Shown piece after piece: positions 42,835 through 56,100 of a stretch of 64,000 nucleotides of DNA. The position numbers and the translations under genes are program-made. Source of the stretch: Bugula neritina (lineage: Eukaryota > Bryozoa > Gymnolaemata > Cheilostomatida > Bugulidae); NCBI GenBank assembly GCA_964035545.1, contig OZ037769.1, forward strand, positions 9,587,429 through 9,651,428. Direction: 5' to 3'. The notes under the pieces were generated by a model. The model made no database searches. It was given only the letters and a program-made list of their open reading frames with translations, and had not been told where the DNA came from. Numbering within the stretch: position 1 is the first letter of the stretch; the number at the start of each line of letters is the position of its first letter.

Positions 42835-43438
42835 TGTATACTTCCGCTGCCCATTACAATATTCACATTGTAATCATGGTGAAACTAAACTTTATAGCTT
42901 TGTTTTTACATGCACGAGCGAGTCTTAAAATTGTTTTTATTATTAGATGCATAAAATGTGTTTAACAACTAAACCAATTAACAAAAAATAAAAAAATGTA
43001 CACATAAAGCAGACAAAATAATAAAATAACAGAAGTGGAAAAATTCCGCTTTATAACTTATTTAAACTCGCGGCACAAACGCGGCATAATTATCTCCCTA
43101 ATTCTCTAAAGTCGCCACTCTGAACAGATCACGCTGAATCAGCTAAATAAAACTTGACTTGCATTAACGACATTAGCGCGGGCTTTAAAGCTACTAGAAA
43201 TAATATAATTTCATATTTTTCATTTTTTATTATGTCTGTGCAGCTCAGAGATGATTTATTGAACTTGATCTATTGAACTTAACCCTTTGGTACAGTTGCT
43301 GTCCGTGTGTCACCGCCACCGGTGTTAATTCTTCTCCAGTCCAATTACTAATTAGTATTACTCCACCTATAGGTATAATGTATCGGTAATTTTAGTCTGA
43401 ACTACTTCGATAAATATAAAATTTAATGCAAGAACATT
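42835..43438. other. AT-rich, no gene; old transposon-end similarity
   Basis: No ORF. The segment 43,080-43,260 (AAAGTCGCCACTCT, then GCTCAGAGATGAT) resembles the reverse of 24,300-24,365, including the CTCAGAGATGATC part. Confidence 0.45.
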
Positions 43439-44099
43439 AAATAAACACGAACTTTAAGTTTAACACTTAGATTTTGATCTAACTCTAACGTAACGCTAAT
43501 AGTAAGTGTTAACAGTGACACTAACAGTAACAGTAACACCAAGTTAGAGTGACTAACGGTAACTGTAAGTCTATCTCTATGAGTATCAGTATCAGTATGT
43601 GTAACACATACTGATACAGTGATCATTACTCATTACTGTATGTGTTACACATACATACTGAGTAATGCTAGCTGTAAGCCATTGTCAAGGTGAAAATGTA
43701 ACTGTTGCTGTAGCACTAACAGTAACTGTAAGTGCAACTAAAACTCATACTGATACTCAGTCATAGCATTTACTTTTAGTGATTTACTGATTTTCTCTAA
43801 CTTAACGCCTAAAGCCTAAAGGTACACTATACTATAGGCATAGCATTAACAATAACTATAGTATAAGTATAAGTATAACTATACTAATACTCTGTAGTGA
43901 ATTAGCATCAGTATGAGTAGTACTACTACTAGTATGACTATAGCCTAAGCCCTAAGCCATAGGTATAACTATAACTATAAACCATAAGCCTAAGGTTAAC
44001 GTAAGCCATACTCATACTCATACTGATAGTCATACTCATAGTCATAATCATAATGCTCAAGTGATGACTAGTACAACAACAACAAAAACAACAACAACA

Positions 44100-44154
<55 letters not shown>

Positions 44155-44160
44155 GTATTA
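43439..44160 (+). repeat. Low-complexity array of AGTAAC/AGTATC/CCTAAG words with CAA and CTA runs
   Basis: Irregular 6-nt-scale repeats (AGTAAC, GTATCA, CATACT, CCTAAGCC) pass into (CAA)n from 44,073 and (CTA)n at 44,101-44,153. Short perfect inverted pairs occur, for example CAGTATGTGT with ACACATACTG at 43593-43613. No coding potential. Confidence 0.75.
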
Positions 44161-45580
44161 CTATTAGCAATACTAATAGTACTACTACTAGTAGTACTAT
44201 TATTACTACTATAAGTATATGATTACTTTTAAATTAGTATTTCATGTTGATGTTCAATAATTAATAATAATAATAATTATTATTATTATAGTAGTAGTCA
44301 CTGGTAGTGGTTTTTCAATAATCACTAATCACTAGTGCGTGTTGATCATGATAATTATTGAATTTGATTTTCAAACTCAATCATTTTCACTTAGATTTTA
44401 ATTTGAAAAATAAATTCTAAATTAAAATTTTTATTCTAATAATGATTCTGAAACTTGGTCATAATTAATAATTTATTTAATTAAAATTCACATTTTAAAT
44501 AACTTTTAATTTTATTATCATTACATTTATAAAATATTATTTTACTATTCGTATTGGTTATACTTATACTATTACTTATTTATTTCAAACTCTTGGTCTT
44601 ATAGTTATTGTATCATCATTTACTAACACTAACTACTGCAGTAGTAATACTAGTAACTACATATTAATTTACAATCTTCTTTATTTTACTGGTGTAGCCA
44701 TGGCCTATAGGATTGGGTGTTACCAGTACCATCATAATTATTGTTTATGTTGGTACAACAGCAGCTTATTCAGTTAGACCCAAAACATTAGCTGTGCGCA
44801 TATTACCTTTAGTACTACGTTTGACTACTTCAGACTTCAGTAATTACGTTAAGTGTTCTATATGCAGACAGACATGCATGTAACAGTGTGGAATTATCGC
44901 CTTAATTATTTTCACAAGTCCTTTCACAACACTTATGCCATACTTGACAACTCTGCAGACAGACAGCAGAGTTTGCATTGATCACATGGAGTATTCAATG
45001 GTCCATGGCAGTAGGCTATTGATCAGAGGAGTGTTTCAGGATAGTATAAATAACCGACCTTTCCCACACAGCAGCACTCCTGAATACCACCCAAGCACTT
45101 CTGAACACCATTCAAGGCAGGCGTGTTCTGGAGCTAAGGAGCACCACTGGCCACATTTTATCCTGTCCTAACTCCTCCCTACAGATAGGCATGAGCTGGA
45201 GTTATCTCACAAGCCAAGCAACCTGTACCAGTACATCAGCCACCGAGTTAACCCGGATGTTACAACATAATATTATTTGTGAGTTCATTAACAACTGTAA
45301 ACTGCAGAATCCCGATGTGACATAGTTAGTCCTACAAGTACTGACTACAAATACATTATTAAAATACTGTGACTGAAACAGTAAGCTGCTAAGAGTAAGT
45401 GTAACTATTATTATTAACATTATGATCAAGTTTTTCTACTGCCACAGGCATTCCATATTCATATCAATATTTCATATTGAGATTTTGGTAGCTTATTATT
45501 AAACAATTTCCGGCTTACTTGACAGTCTCTGTTGGAGTCCTCGTGCAGTCTCTTTACTTTCACCATCAGCCACTAGCCAA
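44161..45580. other. No recognisable gene
   Basis: AT-rich DNA with short TAATAA/ATTATT runs near 44,260-44,290. A less AT-rich patch at 44,930-45,250 has no recognisable motif; it may be the diverged upstream part of the LINE that follows. Confidence 0.45.
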
Positions 45581-46995
45581 TATTCAAGCTTTACAAGTTG
45601 GTAGGTTATTCGAGTGCTTGTTGCTAATCTACTATAAAACACAATGCAATAACCTGAACATTGTCCCATTATTTGAGAAAGGTAATAAAACAGAGATAAA
45701 ACAAGTGGTAAAACAATCTTGCCTATCAATTGTAGGCAAGATTCTTTCCCACATACTATTGAAACGGCTAAATGCGCCTATTAACTCAGAAGCGCTAATG
45801 GAGTCTCAGTGTGGATTCAAGAGCGGAATAAGTACAAAAGACATGGTTTTCGGCTTGACGCAAGTGTAGGGGAAGTGCATAGAACAAAATATGCCACTCT
45901 ACATTGTATTTTACAACTTCAGTAAGGCATTCAGTACTTTGTCTAGAGCAGGCCTTTGGCAGGTCTTTAAAAAGTTTCGCTGCACAGACAAGTTCACTCG
46001 CATTATTGAAGCACTTCATGCATACATGCAAGCAAATGTTGCAATGAGCAGTTCCATCTCAAATAATTTTGCAGTAAGAAATGGGATCAAGTAAGGGCAT
46101 GCCCTCATGCCAACACTTTTTTTTAGTTTACCTATCAGCCGCGCTTTAAATTGTGTTTAAACACAGCGCGGAAGGGGTATATGTACCAACTAGAAGAAGA
46201 GGCAGACCTGTTTGATGTAACTCATTTCAAGGCTAAAACCAAAACCACTACTGAGTTAGTGGGAGATTTACTAATAATAGTGCTCTAGTTGCTCATCATT
46301 CTGATACACAGATTCAGGTTTGCTAATGCTTCGAGACTTTAGTCTTGACATCAACATCAAGAAGACAGAATGCCTTTTTCAGCCTCCGAAGTTTCAAAGT
46401 GAAACATCTCAGCCACAGACCATAACCATCAAAGAGAAAACGTTTAAAAATGTAAAACCTTCAAGTACCTTGGACGCACAGTAGCTGTCAATTCTAAACT
46501 AGATTATGAAGTTTCTCTGAGAATAGTGCAGTTGATTAAAAAAATTAAGGAAGACTTTAGACTAATCAGCATGTTCCAGTTATAGTCAAGTATCAAGTAT
46601 ATCTTGCTACGGTACTCTCTGCCTTGCTGTATAGTACTGAGGCCTGAAACATATACAGTTTGCAAGTTGACCGACTTCAAGCATATGTAATCTGCGCTCA
46701 ATCATGGATATCTCTTGTAGGGACAAGATTGATAACCAAGAGGTATCAAAGAGAGCTAGTTTACCACCTTTAAAATTTTTCCTCATTGAGATGAACTTGA
46801 GATGGCCAGGAGATCTTGAGAGGATGAAGCACAGCCGTTTACCTAGACAACTCCTGTAATCGCAGCGGAAAGAATGTAGATGTAACCAAGGAAGCCCCAG
46901 ACTGAGATTTAAAGACACTGTGAAGCGAAATATGGAAAAGACAAGTGTGGAAAGAAATAGCTGGCAAAGGGAGGTTAAATTTAGCAACGGATAAA
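45581..46995 (+). pseudogene. Non-LTR retrotransposon (LINE) remnant: reverse transcriptase
   Basis: Plus-strand fragments: SCLSIVGKILSHILLKRLN and ESQCGFKSGISTKDMVF (45,720-45,855), NFSKAFSTLSRAGLW (45,915-45,960), an ALVAHHSDTQI-like patch near 46,290, and DINIKKTECLFQPPKF (46,350-46,390) with a trail of C-terminal similarity to about 46,990. Many stops and shifts. It belongs to the same broad LINE type as 31,860-32,895 but is older. No endonuclease is seen. Confidence 0.7.
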
Positions 46996-48999
46996 GATGT
47001 TTGACCAAACCGAATTGAAAACAGTCATTGTCACACCGGCAGACTGCTAGAATGATGAAGTCTATAAACCATTATCTACTCCTCTATTCCACTATAAAAA
47101 TATATACACTCCTGCACCACACACTATCTGGTATCCTGTCAACTGCGCAATGTTGAATACGGTAACTTACTTGATAGTCCCTATTGAAGTTCCTTTCTTA
47201 CAGTCTCTTTACCTTCACCCCTCTTATGGAGTAAACCACAAAATGTTCTATTTATAAGTATAATTTACCACAAATCTCAATAGCTTATAACCAGTATTGC
47301 TATGAATAATTCTCAAGGACACACATTTTACTAATATTGATACTGGTGATCATAAGTATTAAACTTAATAATCTAAACCGTAATCATAATGATAATCAAA
47401 ATGATAATGCAGTTTGAGTCTAAATCTATCAAAATGTCTATTATTCAGTTTAATGAATTTGATATTGGTTACTTGGCTAAACAGGACTACAGCTGTCTAA
47501 GGGCTTCGGATTCTCTACGCGCAGGGGTAATTGTAGGCCCTACGCTACAACCATTCGGTAACCATCACGCGTAGGGGGCAATTATTCGAGTAATTATCGT
47601 AATTTTACTTTAACATTGCGTCGTTTTTATAAACGAATGTAAGCGATAGAGTAGGTAGTTACCCCTATTTGTACCCAGGGTACTTGTAGTTACCGAATAT
47701 GAGTACCCTGGCAATAATTAAAGTATTAGCCTTAGTAACTATTAGCACACACTGAGATTTTTAGGCTACATTAGCGAAACAATTCGTAGAAAGTATGTTT
47801 GTATAACAACCGCTCTTTTCTCCAATGCACTTTTCTTTTATTATACCAGCAGCTGATCTTTGGTATATTATAATATAGTTCTCTAGCTGAATAATATCCA
47901 TCACTACTTGAAGTTATCGTTATTTTTTAGTGTCAAGACAACAAAATATTCATCATTTATTCAATGTTTTAATTACATTTTTCATATTTTTCTGAACTTG
48001 AAATTATTATTTCATGATATTTTAGCTTGGTTAGTAGCTGTATGCCTTGCAACGATGGACATATTCTAATACAAAGAGAAGACAATTTTACATTTAAATG
48101 TTGCAACTCACCAAAATTCTAATGAAATGCTTTTCTCATTTAGGCATGTGAAGACTAGAATGCTACTAAACCAATAGATATATGTCATTCTATCACTTGA
48201 TAATAATTATCATGTTAGTAATTTAAAATTACTAATAACAATTAAAATACAATGGTGACTACAGCCTGCTGTAACTACAAAATAGAAGTTATATGAAAAT
48301 AATTATGAGCTGTTTGGATTAGCCTAAATAATACTCATGGCTTAAATTAAAGAAAAATAACTAGGATGTGCATATTACTAGAGCAATGATCGTAGATTTA
48401 TAATTTAAAAGAACAGATAATACACTATGAAATCGACAAGGCATTATCAACATACCTGAAAGAATTACTGAATAATTATAATGTTTTCGAATATATTGAT
48501 GGTGAGCAACATTGTATATGTTCTATTAAAGCAACACAATATGAATAAAACAAATATTTAACTTTACAGCAAAAACTATAGTGATTGAATAAAAATCATT
48601 GATAAATTTGCAGAATGCCAGGACAGCCACATCTACCAGCATTCCTCAGTAGCACCCGCCAAGTCATTGGCAAATCTGCTTCTCCATCATATTGACACAG
48701 ACTAAAACAAGTCAAACTAAAATACAGTAATTTAGAATATCAATCATACAATTGCAGGATTAAAACCCAACAAACAGGATATAAAATAACTATAAGTATA
48801 ACAATACTAACACCAACAGTATGTTTATAATAAATCATTATAATAGTAACAAAGTTAAATATAATTTAAATCATAGCTCATATCAAGACTTAGAATAGGT
48901 ATAACACTATTATGATTAATTTTATTAATATTATTAAATATCAACTATTATAATGTTGGTATTTAATATTTTATGAAATTCAATGCTATCAAGTCAATA
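46996..48999. other. No recognisable gene
   Basis: AT-rich DNA with many stops in all frames. No RNA gene, repeat or promoter could be supported. Confidence 0.5.
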
Positions 49000-49720
49000 A
49001 TAAAGTCCCACGCCTTTGCGTCTCAGATTTTGTTAATATTTACACCAAATGGACCTACACATGCCCTGAGTGCTATTCTTGAATATTTCTGGCCTGACAC
49101 AAAAACTTTTTGAAAAAATGACTACTTTTATGAACAAAGGTTAGAAAGATTTTGGGGAAAATTTGTGATTTTTACTTTTAGACCAATTTATACATGTCCA
49201 TGTCTCAATCATTTTTTTAGACTGAGCTTTGAAATTTGCTGTGTGATTTGATAACACCTATCAATTTGCACTAGTGGTAACACATACTACAGAGACTTTG
49301 TGTGCATATGTGCTAAGCCATTGAATATAAGCAAATTTTTGTAAATTTCAAAAATTTTCAAGTATTCGACACATAAAAAGTGTTTATTTTTATTTCATTT
49401 CCTTAAATTTTTATCCATGAATAGTTGATTATGGTGACTTTATACTCCTCAATTTGTGTAATTTTGAAAATAATATTTTCAGCGATAGACACCCAAAGTG
49501 AAGAAAATGTGAAAATTCGCCCAACTTCACAAGGATGTAACGCAATGTTTGAATACAGCAAAATCTTTCAAGCAAGCAAATCTTTCTGTAAGGTTGTTTA
49601 GTGTATTCTGTAGATCCATAAGTCTGAACGTCATTATGTTGTCTAACTTTGACGTAAATCGCACGGAAAAATGGTATGCATACGAACATCGCCAAAATGC
49701 AATTTTCAATTTCGAATTGT
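49000..49720 (+). repeat. Repeat X, partial copy (about 720 bp)
   Basis: Aligns with 51,055-51,770 and with the reverse of 52,990-53,690 (shared CGCCTTTGCG, ATTTACACCAAATGGA, GTGAAGAAAATG and GAACATCG contexts). It ends where the other copies continue for another 300 bp, so it is a truncated arm. It lies just upstream of the NUP188 first exon. Confidence 0.8.
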
Positions 49721-50196
49721 ACTCGACGGAGAGGAAGTGAGCAAATTCATCGATGAGCTCAGTAGGCTACGCGTAGGAAATACAGAAGCGCTCTAAGTGA
49801 AAATCAATCAACATTTACGAGAAGTTAGTAATTGGACTTGGAGTCTAAGTTAATTTCAAATGTAGACGTGCTTGTATCACTGAAATTGGTAGTAATTTAC
49901 ATGAAAGCTGTAGCACTGTGACATCTACTAGTATTGTTGTTAGTAATACTGCTACTAGTGCTAATACTACATCTACCAACATTAGACTTGACACACTTTA
50001 CTTCATGGTGTTCGGAGTAGTAGCTGCCGGCAGTACTAAGAAAAATAGGAAATTTACTGTAAACAGTTTGAATAAGCGCCTTTCTCAATATTTTGTTACT
50101 TGCAATATATTATGTAATGCTATAACTCAAGTCGTAATTCTGACTGTTATTTGCTTGTTTTTAGAGTATCTAGTGTATATCACGGCAACACCAGTC

Positions 50197-53100
50197 ATGA
50201 TTGGGTAAGTGCAATATTTATCAGCCCTTGTCATCCTTTCGATAAAACTAACTCAACATCAGCTAAGTGTGTCATTGCTTTAAGTATTAGCCTTGCATTC
50301 AGCTTCTTTAGACTGTGTTTTATCAATCAAATTTATCATATCCTGGTTTCCGTTAGGTATTAGAGTTTCCTGGCAGATGGAAGCTGCTTGTTTATGCATG
50401 AGTTTTATGGTTTTTTAGTTCTCACTAATTCATCTATGGTTTGAGAAATATACTTGCTATAGTTTACAAGATCATAAATGTCAATTATTTGTGTTTTGCT
50501 CTATAATTTTATATTTTCCATTTTATTTTAGAAATAATTTGAATTTATGGAGGAATGTGACCCTCTCAGGATGTCCCAAGGTATATTTTCTATTTATGCT
50601 ACACTTGTAGGAAATTGGTCTTGGACAATAAAGTGGTTTGTTTCTTAAATAAGGATAGTTTAATAAAAGCTACTACTTTGTAGTGGACAACTTTGTTTTT
50701 AGCAGCTCCAGCGATAGATATCTGCTGTTTTTTCATGATGAGCTGTACTTACTGACATATGTGATTAGTTCAAAATTTAGTCAGTTCTAGTGATTAGACT
50801 GAGATCTTTTTTAATCTATTATGTTTAACATAACCTGGCAGTCTTCATGATAGTAGAAATAATTGTTGAGTGTGAATGGTCTGTAAAACCTTTCACTTTC
50901 TAAACTGATGTAAGTTATGCTATTTGTGGTCATATAGGAGCTGGTGGACTATAATTTGAAAAAATCGAAAGATACCATTGTTGAAGGGATACTAGCGTAT
51001 GACAAGCACAGGTGTGTCATCAGCTCATCAGCTGTTCATGATGGCATTAAGGTCGTTCCATGCCAACTCAACAAATGGCCTATGCCTTTGCGCCTTAGAT
51101 TTTGTTCATATTTACACCAAATGGAGCTGCACATGTCCTGAGTACTATTCTTAAATATTTTTGGTCTGGCACAAAAACTTTTTGAGAGATGACTATTTTT
51201 GTGAACAAAGGTTGGGAAAAATTTTGAGGAAAATTTGTGATTTCTACTTTTAGAGTAGTTTATAAACATCCATATCTCTGTAATTTTTGTGGACTGAGCC
51301 TTAAAATTTGCTGTGTGATTTGATAATACCTATGGATTTGCACTAGTAGTAATACATACTACGGCATACTTTGTGTACATATATGCTAAGGCATTGGATA
51401 TGGGCAAATTTTTGTAAATTCAACATTTTTTTAAATATTCGCCACATCATAAATGGCGTTTATTTTCATTCTACATCCATAATTTTTTATCCATAAATTG
51501 TTGATTATTGTGACTTCTTACTTCCAAATTTGTGTAATTTTGAAAATAATATTTTTAACGATATAGACACCCAAAGTTGAGAAAATGGGAAAATTTGCCC
51601 AACTTCACAAGGATGCAACCTGATGTTTTAATGCAGTAAAATTTTTCAAACAAGCATTTTCTGTAAGGTTATTTAGTGTATTTTGTAAATCCATAAGTTT
51701 GAACATTCTTATATTGTCCAAACTTAAGTAAATTGCACGAAAAAATGGTATGCGTATGAACATCGACTAAATACCATCTTTCAATATAATATGTTGGGAT
51801 CATACATTTTTATTATTCATATTGTTCAAAATATTAAGTAGACACATATATTAATTCCTACATATATCAAATCTACTGAAAGTTACAATAAAATCTGGTT
51901 TGTGTACAATATTATAAAAAATTTATGCCGATAGGCAATTACATGAGATTCCCATTTAGTTTCATGTAGCAATTGTTATTTCTGTGGGTGAATGGTGTGA
52001 AACAGCTAAAGTCTTGCTGGAATTAAGTACATTAAGCAATTAAGGCAAGGGTCGTTTTAGAAAAACATGCCCAAATATAACACCATGACCTTGAACACAA
52101 TAGCTCAATAGTAAAGTGAGCTATAGGAAAAGTAAACGGAAGCAAGTGGAGGAGGTCATTTCCGAGAAGGTTGCAACAGTCTTGAGTATAGAGAAAGAAC
52201 TCTACCCAGAAGCAACAAATGCCTGTATGCAGCCTAGTAATCGTGAAGATTTGAACATGTTATTAGGTTCCTTGGATGAAAAGGTGAGAGTTTCCTCGCA
52301 ATAAAAGAAGGTCCAGTTATTGACATTAGCACCAGAAAGCTGGATCATTGATAAAACATCCACAAAATTTGAAGTAAAAATTTACCTGGCATGGCAAGCC
52401 AGAAGACTCCAAAGGGAATTCTGTGAAAACCAGATGCTAAAGTTGGAAAACCATTGTTTCCAGTTATGAAAAAAAAAGAGTTGTAAATTTCTTTCGGGAT
52501 GATGAACATTAGACATGACATGGAGCGAATTACTTAATTCTTCAACCATTACTGGCCTAATTAGGGTGAGGTCAGGGCCATTCTGCTATATTTAGATACA
52601 TCTGATTCAAAAGCCACAATTGTTTCCAGCATGTATTAAACAATACCCCCATGTCAACCTAGTTAGGCCTATTGTGTTCAGGGCCATGGTGTTATATTTG
52701 GGCATGTTTTAAAGCCACCCTTGCCTCGATTACTTAATGTACTTGATTCTAGCAAGACTTCAGCTGTTTCACACCATTCACTCACAGGAATAACAATTGC
52801 TACCTGAAACTTAATAGAAATATCATATAATGCCAATCGGCAATTTTACAATATTGCACACAAACCAGATTTTATTGTAATTTCAGTACATTTGATATAC
52901 GAGAATCCTATATGTATCTTTTTGATAATTTTAACAATATAGATAATAAGAAAATGTATGATCCCAGCATATTACATTGCAAAATTATATTTTGTTGATT
53001 TTTGTACACATACCATTTTTCCGTGCAATTTATGTTAAGTTTGGACGTTATAAGGATGTTCAAACTTATGGATCTGCAAAATACACTAAATGACCTTACA

Positions 53101-56100
53101 GAAAATGTTTGTTTGAAAGATTTTACTGTATTCAAACATTAGGATACATTCTTGTGAAGTTGGGCAAATTTTCACATTTTTTCAACTTTGGGTGTCTTTA
53201 TCGCTGAAAATATTAGTTCTAAAATTACACAAATTGAGGAGTATAAAGTCACCATAATCAACTGTTGATTGATAAAAATTATGGATGTAAAATAGATTAA
53301 ACGCCTTTTATGATGTGGCGAATATTTAAATTTTTTCGAAATTTACAAAAATTTCCCTATATTCAATGGCTTAGCATATACGCACCCAAAGTTTCTGTAG
53401 TATATGTTACTACTAGTGCAAATTGATCGGGTGTTATCAAATCACAGAGCAAATTTTTAGGCTCAGTCTAGAAAAATGTATGAGGTATGGACATTTATAA
53501 ACTGGTCTAAAAATAGAAGTCACAAATTTTCTTCGAAATTTTTCCCAAATTTTGCTCGCAAAAGTAGTCATTTCTCACAAAGTCTTTTTCCCAGGCCAAA
53601 AATATTTAAGAATAGTACTCAGGACATGTGTTGGTCTATTTGGTGTAAATATGAACCACATTGAGATGCAAAGGCGTAGGACCCTCTGAAATTTGTTGAT
53701 TTGGCATAGAACGAGCCATTATTCATAGATAGCTGGATGACAAAATAATTGTAGATTATTTGACTGAGTATTTTTAGCTTGGACAGCGCATTGAAATATT
53801 ATATTTTAAGAATATTACTAGTAATAAGAGATTAAGGTATTGCATATTATATTACTTTATTATAATTCTTAAGATGATGTATCATATATTACTCTGTTTT
53901 ATTTCTTAAAATGGCGACTCACTATTTCTTTAGAAATGCTGACTCTGAAAAGGAAGTAAAATCTACGAAATGGGGTGAAAATCAGCTGCAGTTTATTTTG
54001 GAGCTGTCAGAGTTGCTGGTAAGACATGAGAAGTTGTAACAGTGACATGCCTGCAGCAGGGTTTTCTCCAGAATATCCTAGCAATCTTTTCTTCTGCTCA
54101 TAATATATGCAACTCTTTCATACACAAACAAACCTTTGTCTAAAGTAGTTGTAATTGGAGTTGTAAGTTTCTTAGAATAATTGGTTTGGCAAATGTTGCT
54201 GTTGAATCATTTTCTACACCAAATCTTTAATAATGCAGTATGCTATTCAGAAGATATTGAGTCGATCTGATACAATTTATTGTGAACATTTGTTTTGTAC
54301 TTTATCCACTAGACCTTGTCTATCTGTGTCTGTATGGATATTCAATGTTGCCTGACTGTTAAATGTGTGACGTGTTACAGGGCCTTGACCAGTTACTCTG
54401 CCAGAAACTCTTCATTGCCTGGTTGACCAACGAGTACCGGGATACTTCTGAACATCTCACCACTTGTCTCAGTGATGAAAGGTCAAGGTTAGTGGTGTTG
54501 GCCGTTTCTATTTTAGTGCCAGATTGTTTGTCAATTATGCTAGGAAGGGTTCTACCACCTCCCACATTGGCCTGTTTAATCTAGTTTGGAATAGGTAGTC
54601 TCATGCTTGTGTTGGAATTGAAAATGCTGTTATATACAGTGCTGTGAAAAAGTTTAAGGACGCTTGCAGAAATTTCTACGTATCTTGTTTAATAGGCATT
54701 TCTTGGAAGTTCTTAGCATTTTCCTGCAAGTTCTATATATCAAAATGACCCTTAGAATGTGTACTACAATTTCCACTTTATAAATTCCTACTGCTGTGAT
54801 GTTTTCCACCCATTTTCGGGCTAATTACACCAGCAGCTAGGAAAGCGCAACTCCTGTGTTTTTATGTTTCCAAAGTTTATCGCTTCTGATAACCACAAAA
54901 GGCTAAACAGTGAAACTTGACTTTGTGCATGGCATCATGATATCATAAAGTATGACTTTCTTTTATAATTTGAAATCTGTCATTTACTTGTAAGCTTTTA
55001 CATGGGGTCCACTTAGGTGCTGCGCATAGACAAAATGAGAGCTGTAAATCTTACTTCAAAAGCAAAGTCTGTAATAATTTTCTTGCATAACAAGGGTTAT
55101 TCAATTAGAAAATTATCTGAAAAGGTTGACAAAGCAAAGACAACTGTACATCAAATTATCAAGAGGTTTATGGAGACTGGCAGTGTAGTAGATCAACCTG
55201 GAAGTAGACGACCAAGAATAAGCCTACCCAGAGATGACAAGGTTCTCATTAGGATCAGCAAGAAGGATCGTCATAAAACAAGTTCTGAGTTGGCAAAGAA
55301 TGCTCAGAATCAACAAGAACAGCAGCTTCAACATCCCAGATAAGGCGAAGATTGCTGAGCCATGGTCTACGTGGCTGCAAAGCAAGAAGGAAGCCTCTAC
55401 TAACCAAGAAGTAGCAAAAAACCGGCTACGGTAGGCCACGGAGCATGGTAGTTAGACAGTGAATGATTGGAAAAAAGTAATTATTTCAGATGAATCCACA
55501 TTTAATGTAAACAATCAAGCTGGAAACTGTTTTGTTAGAAGATACCAGTATGAGGAATATAACCCCTAATGTATTCTTCGAACAATTAAGCACTCTATCG
55601 GTGTTAGGTTCTAGGGTTGTATAACATCAAAAGGTGTAGGTCGACTCAGTAATTGCTCTGGAATGATGTTTATGCTCAAAAATATATGGAGAATCTCAAT
55701 GCTAAACTTCTTCCAATCATAAAAAACTTCTTTTTTAATGAAATTAACATATTTGAAGATGACAATGCACCATGCCATTGGGCAAAAACTGTTGAAGAGT
55801 GCATGAAAAAGCAGAGGGTCTCAACCCTTAACTGGTCAGCACAAAGCCGGGACTTGAACCCAACAAGAAATTTATGGTCAAGAATAGCTAAAATAGTCAT
55901 CTCACAGAAGCCAACAACTAAGGTGACACTCATAGAGCCTGTTATTCATGCATGGCATCATGTCGTGACTGAGAACGAGTTGGAGAAGCTGTACAAGTCG
56001 ATGCCTCCTCGCTATCGACTTGTGATTGAGAATAAAGGCTGGCCAACAAAACATTGATAATAAAATTTAAAGCACTGTGTGTTGCAATGCTGCTATAATG

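Noticed and set aside
43593-43613. Regulatory palindrome (operator-type site)
   Set aside because: The inverted pair lies in a tract full of similar words in both orientations, so it is expected from the low complexity.
49918-50208. A 96-codon ORF as a separate gene or as NUP188 upstream exon
   Set aside because: The frame ends in the called NUP188 start exon, but its upstream part has no similarity to NUP188 and looks like random AT-rich sequence; only the last ATG was used.
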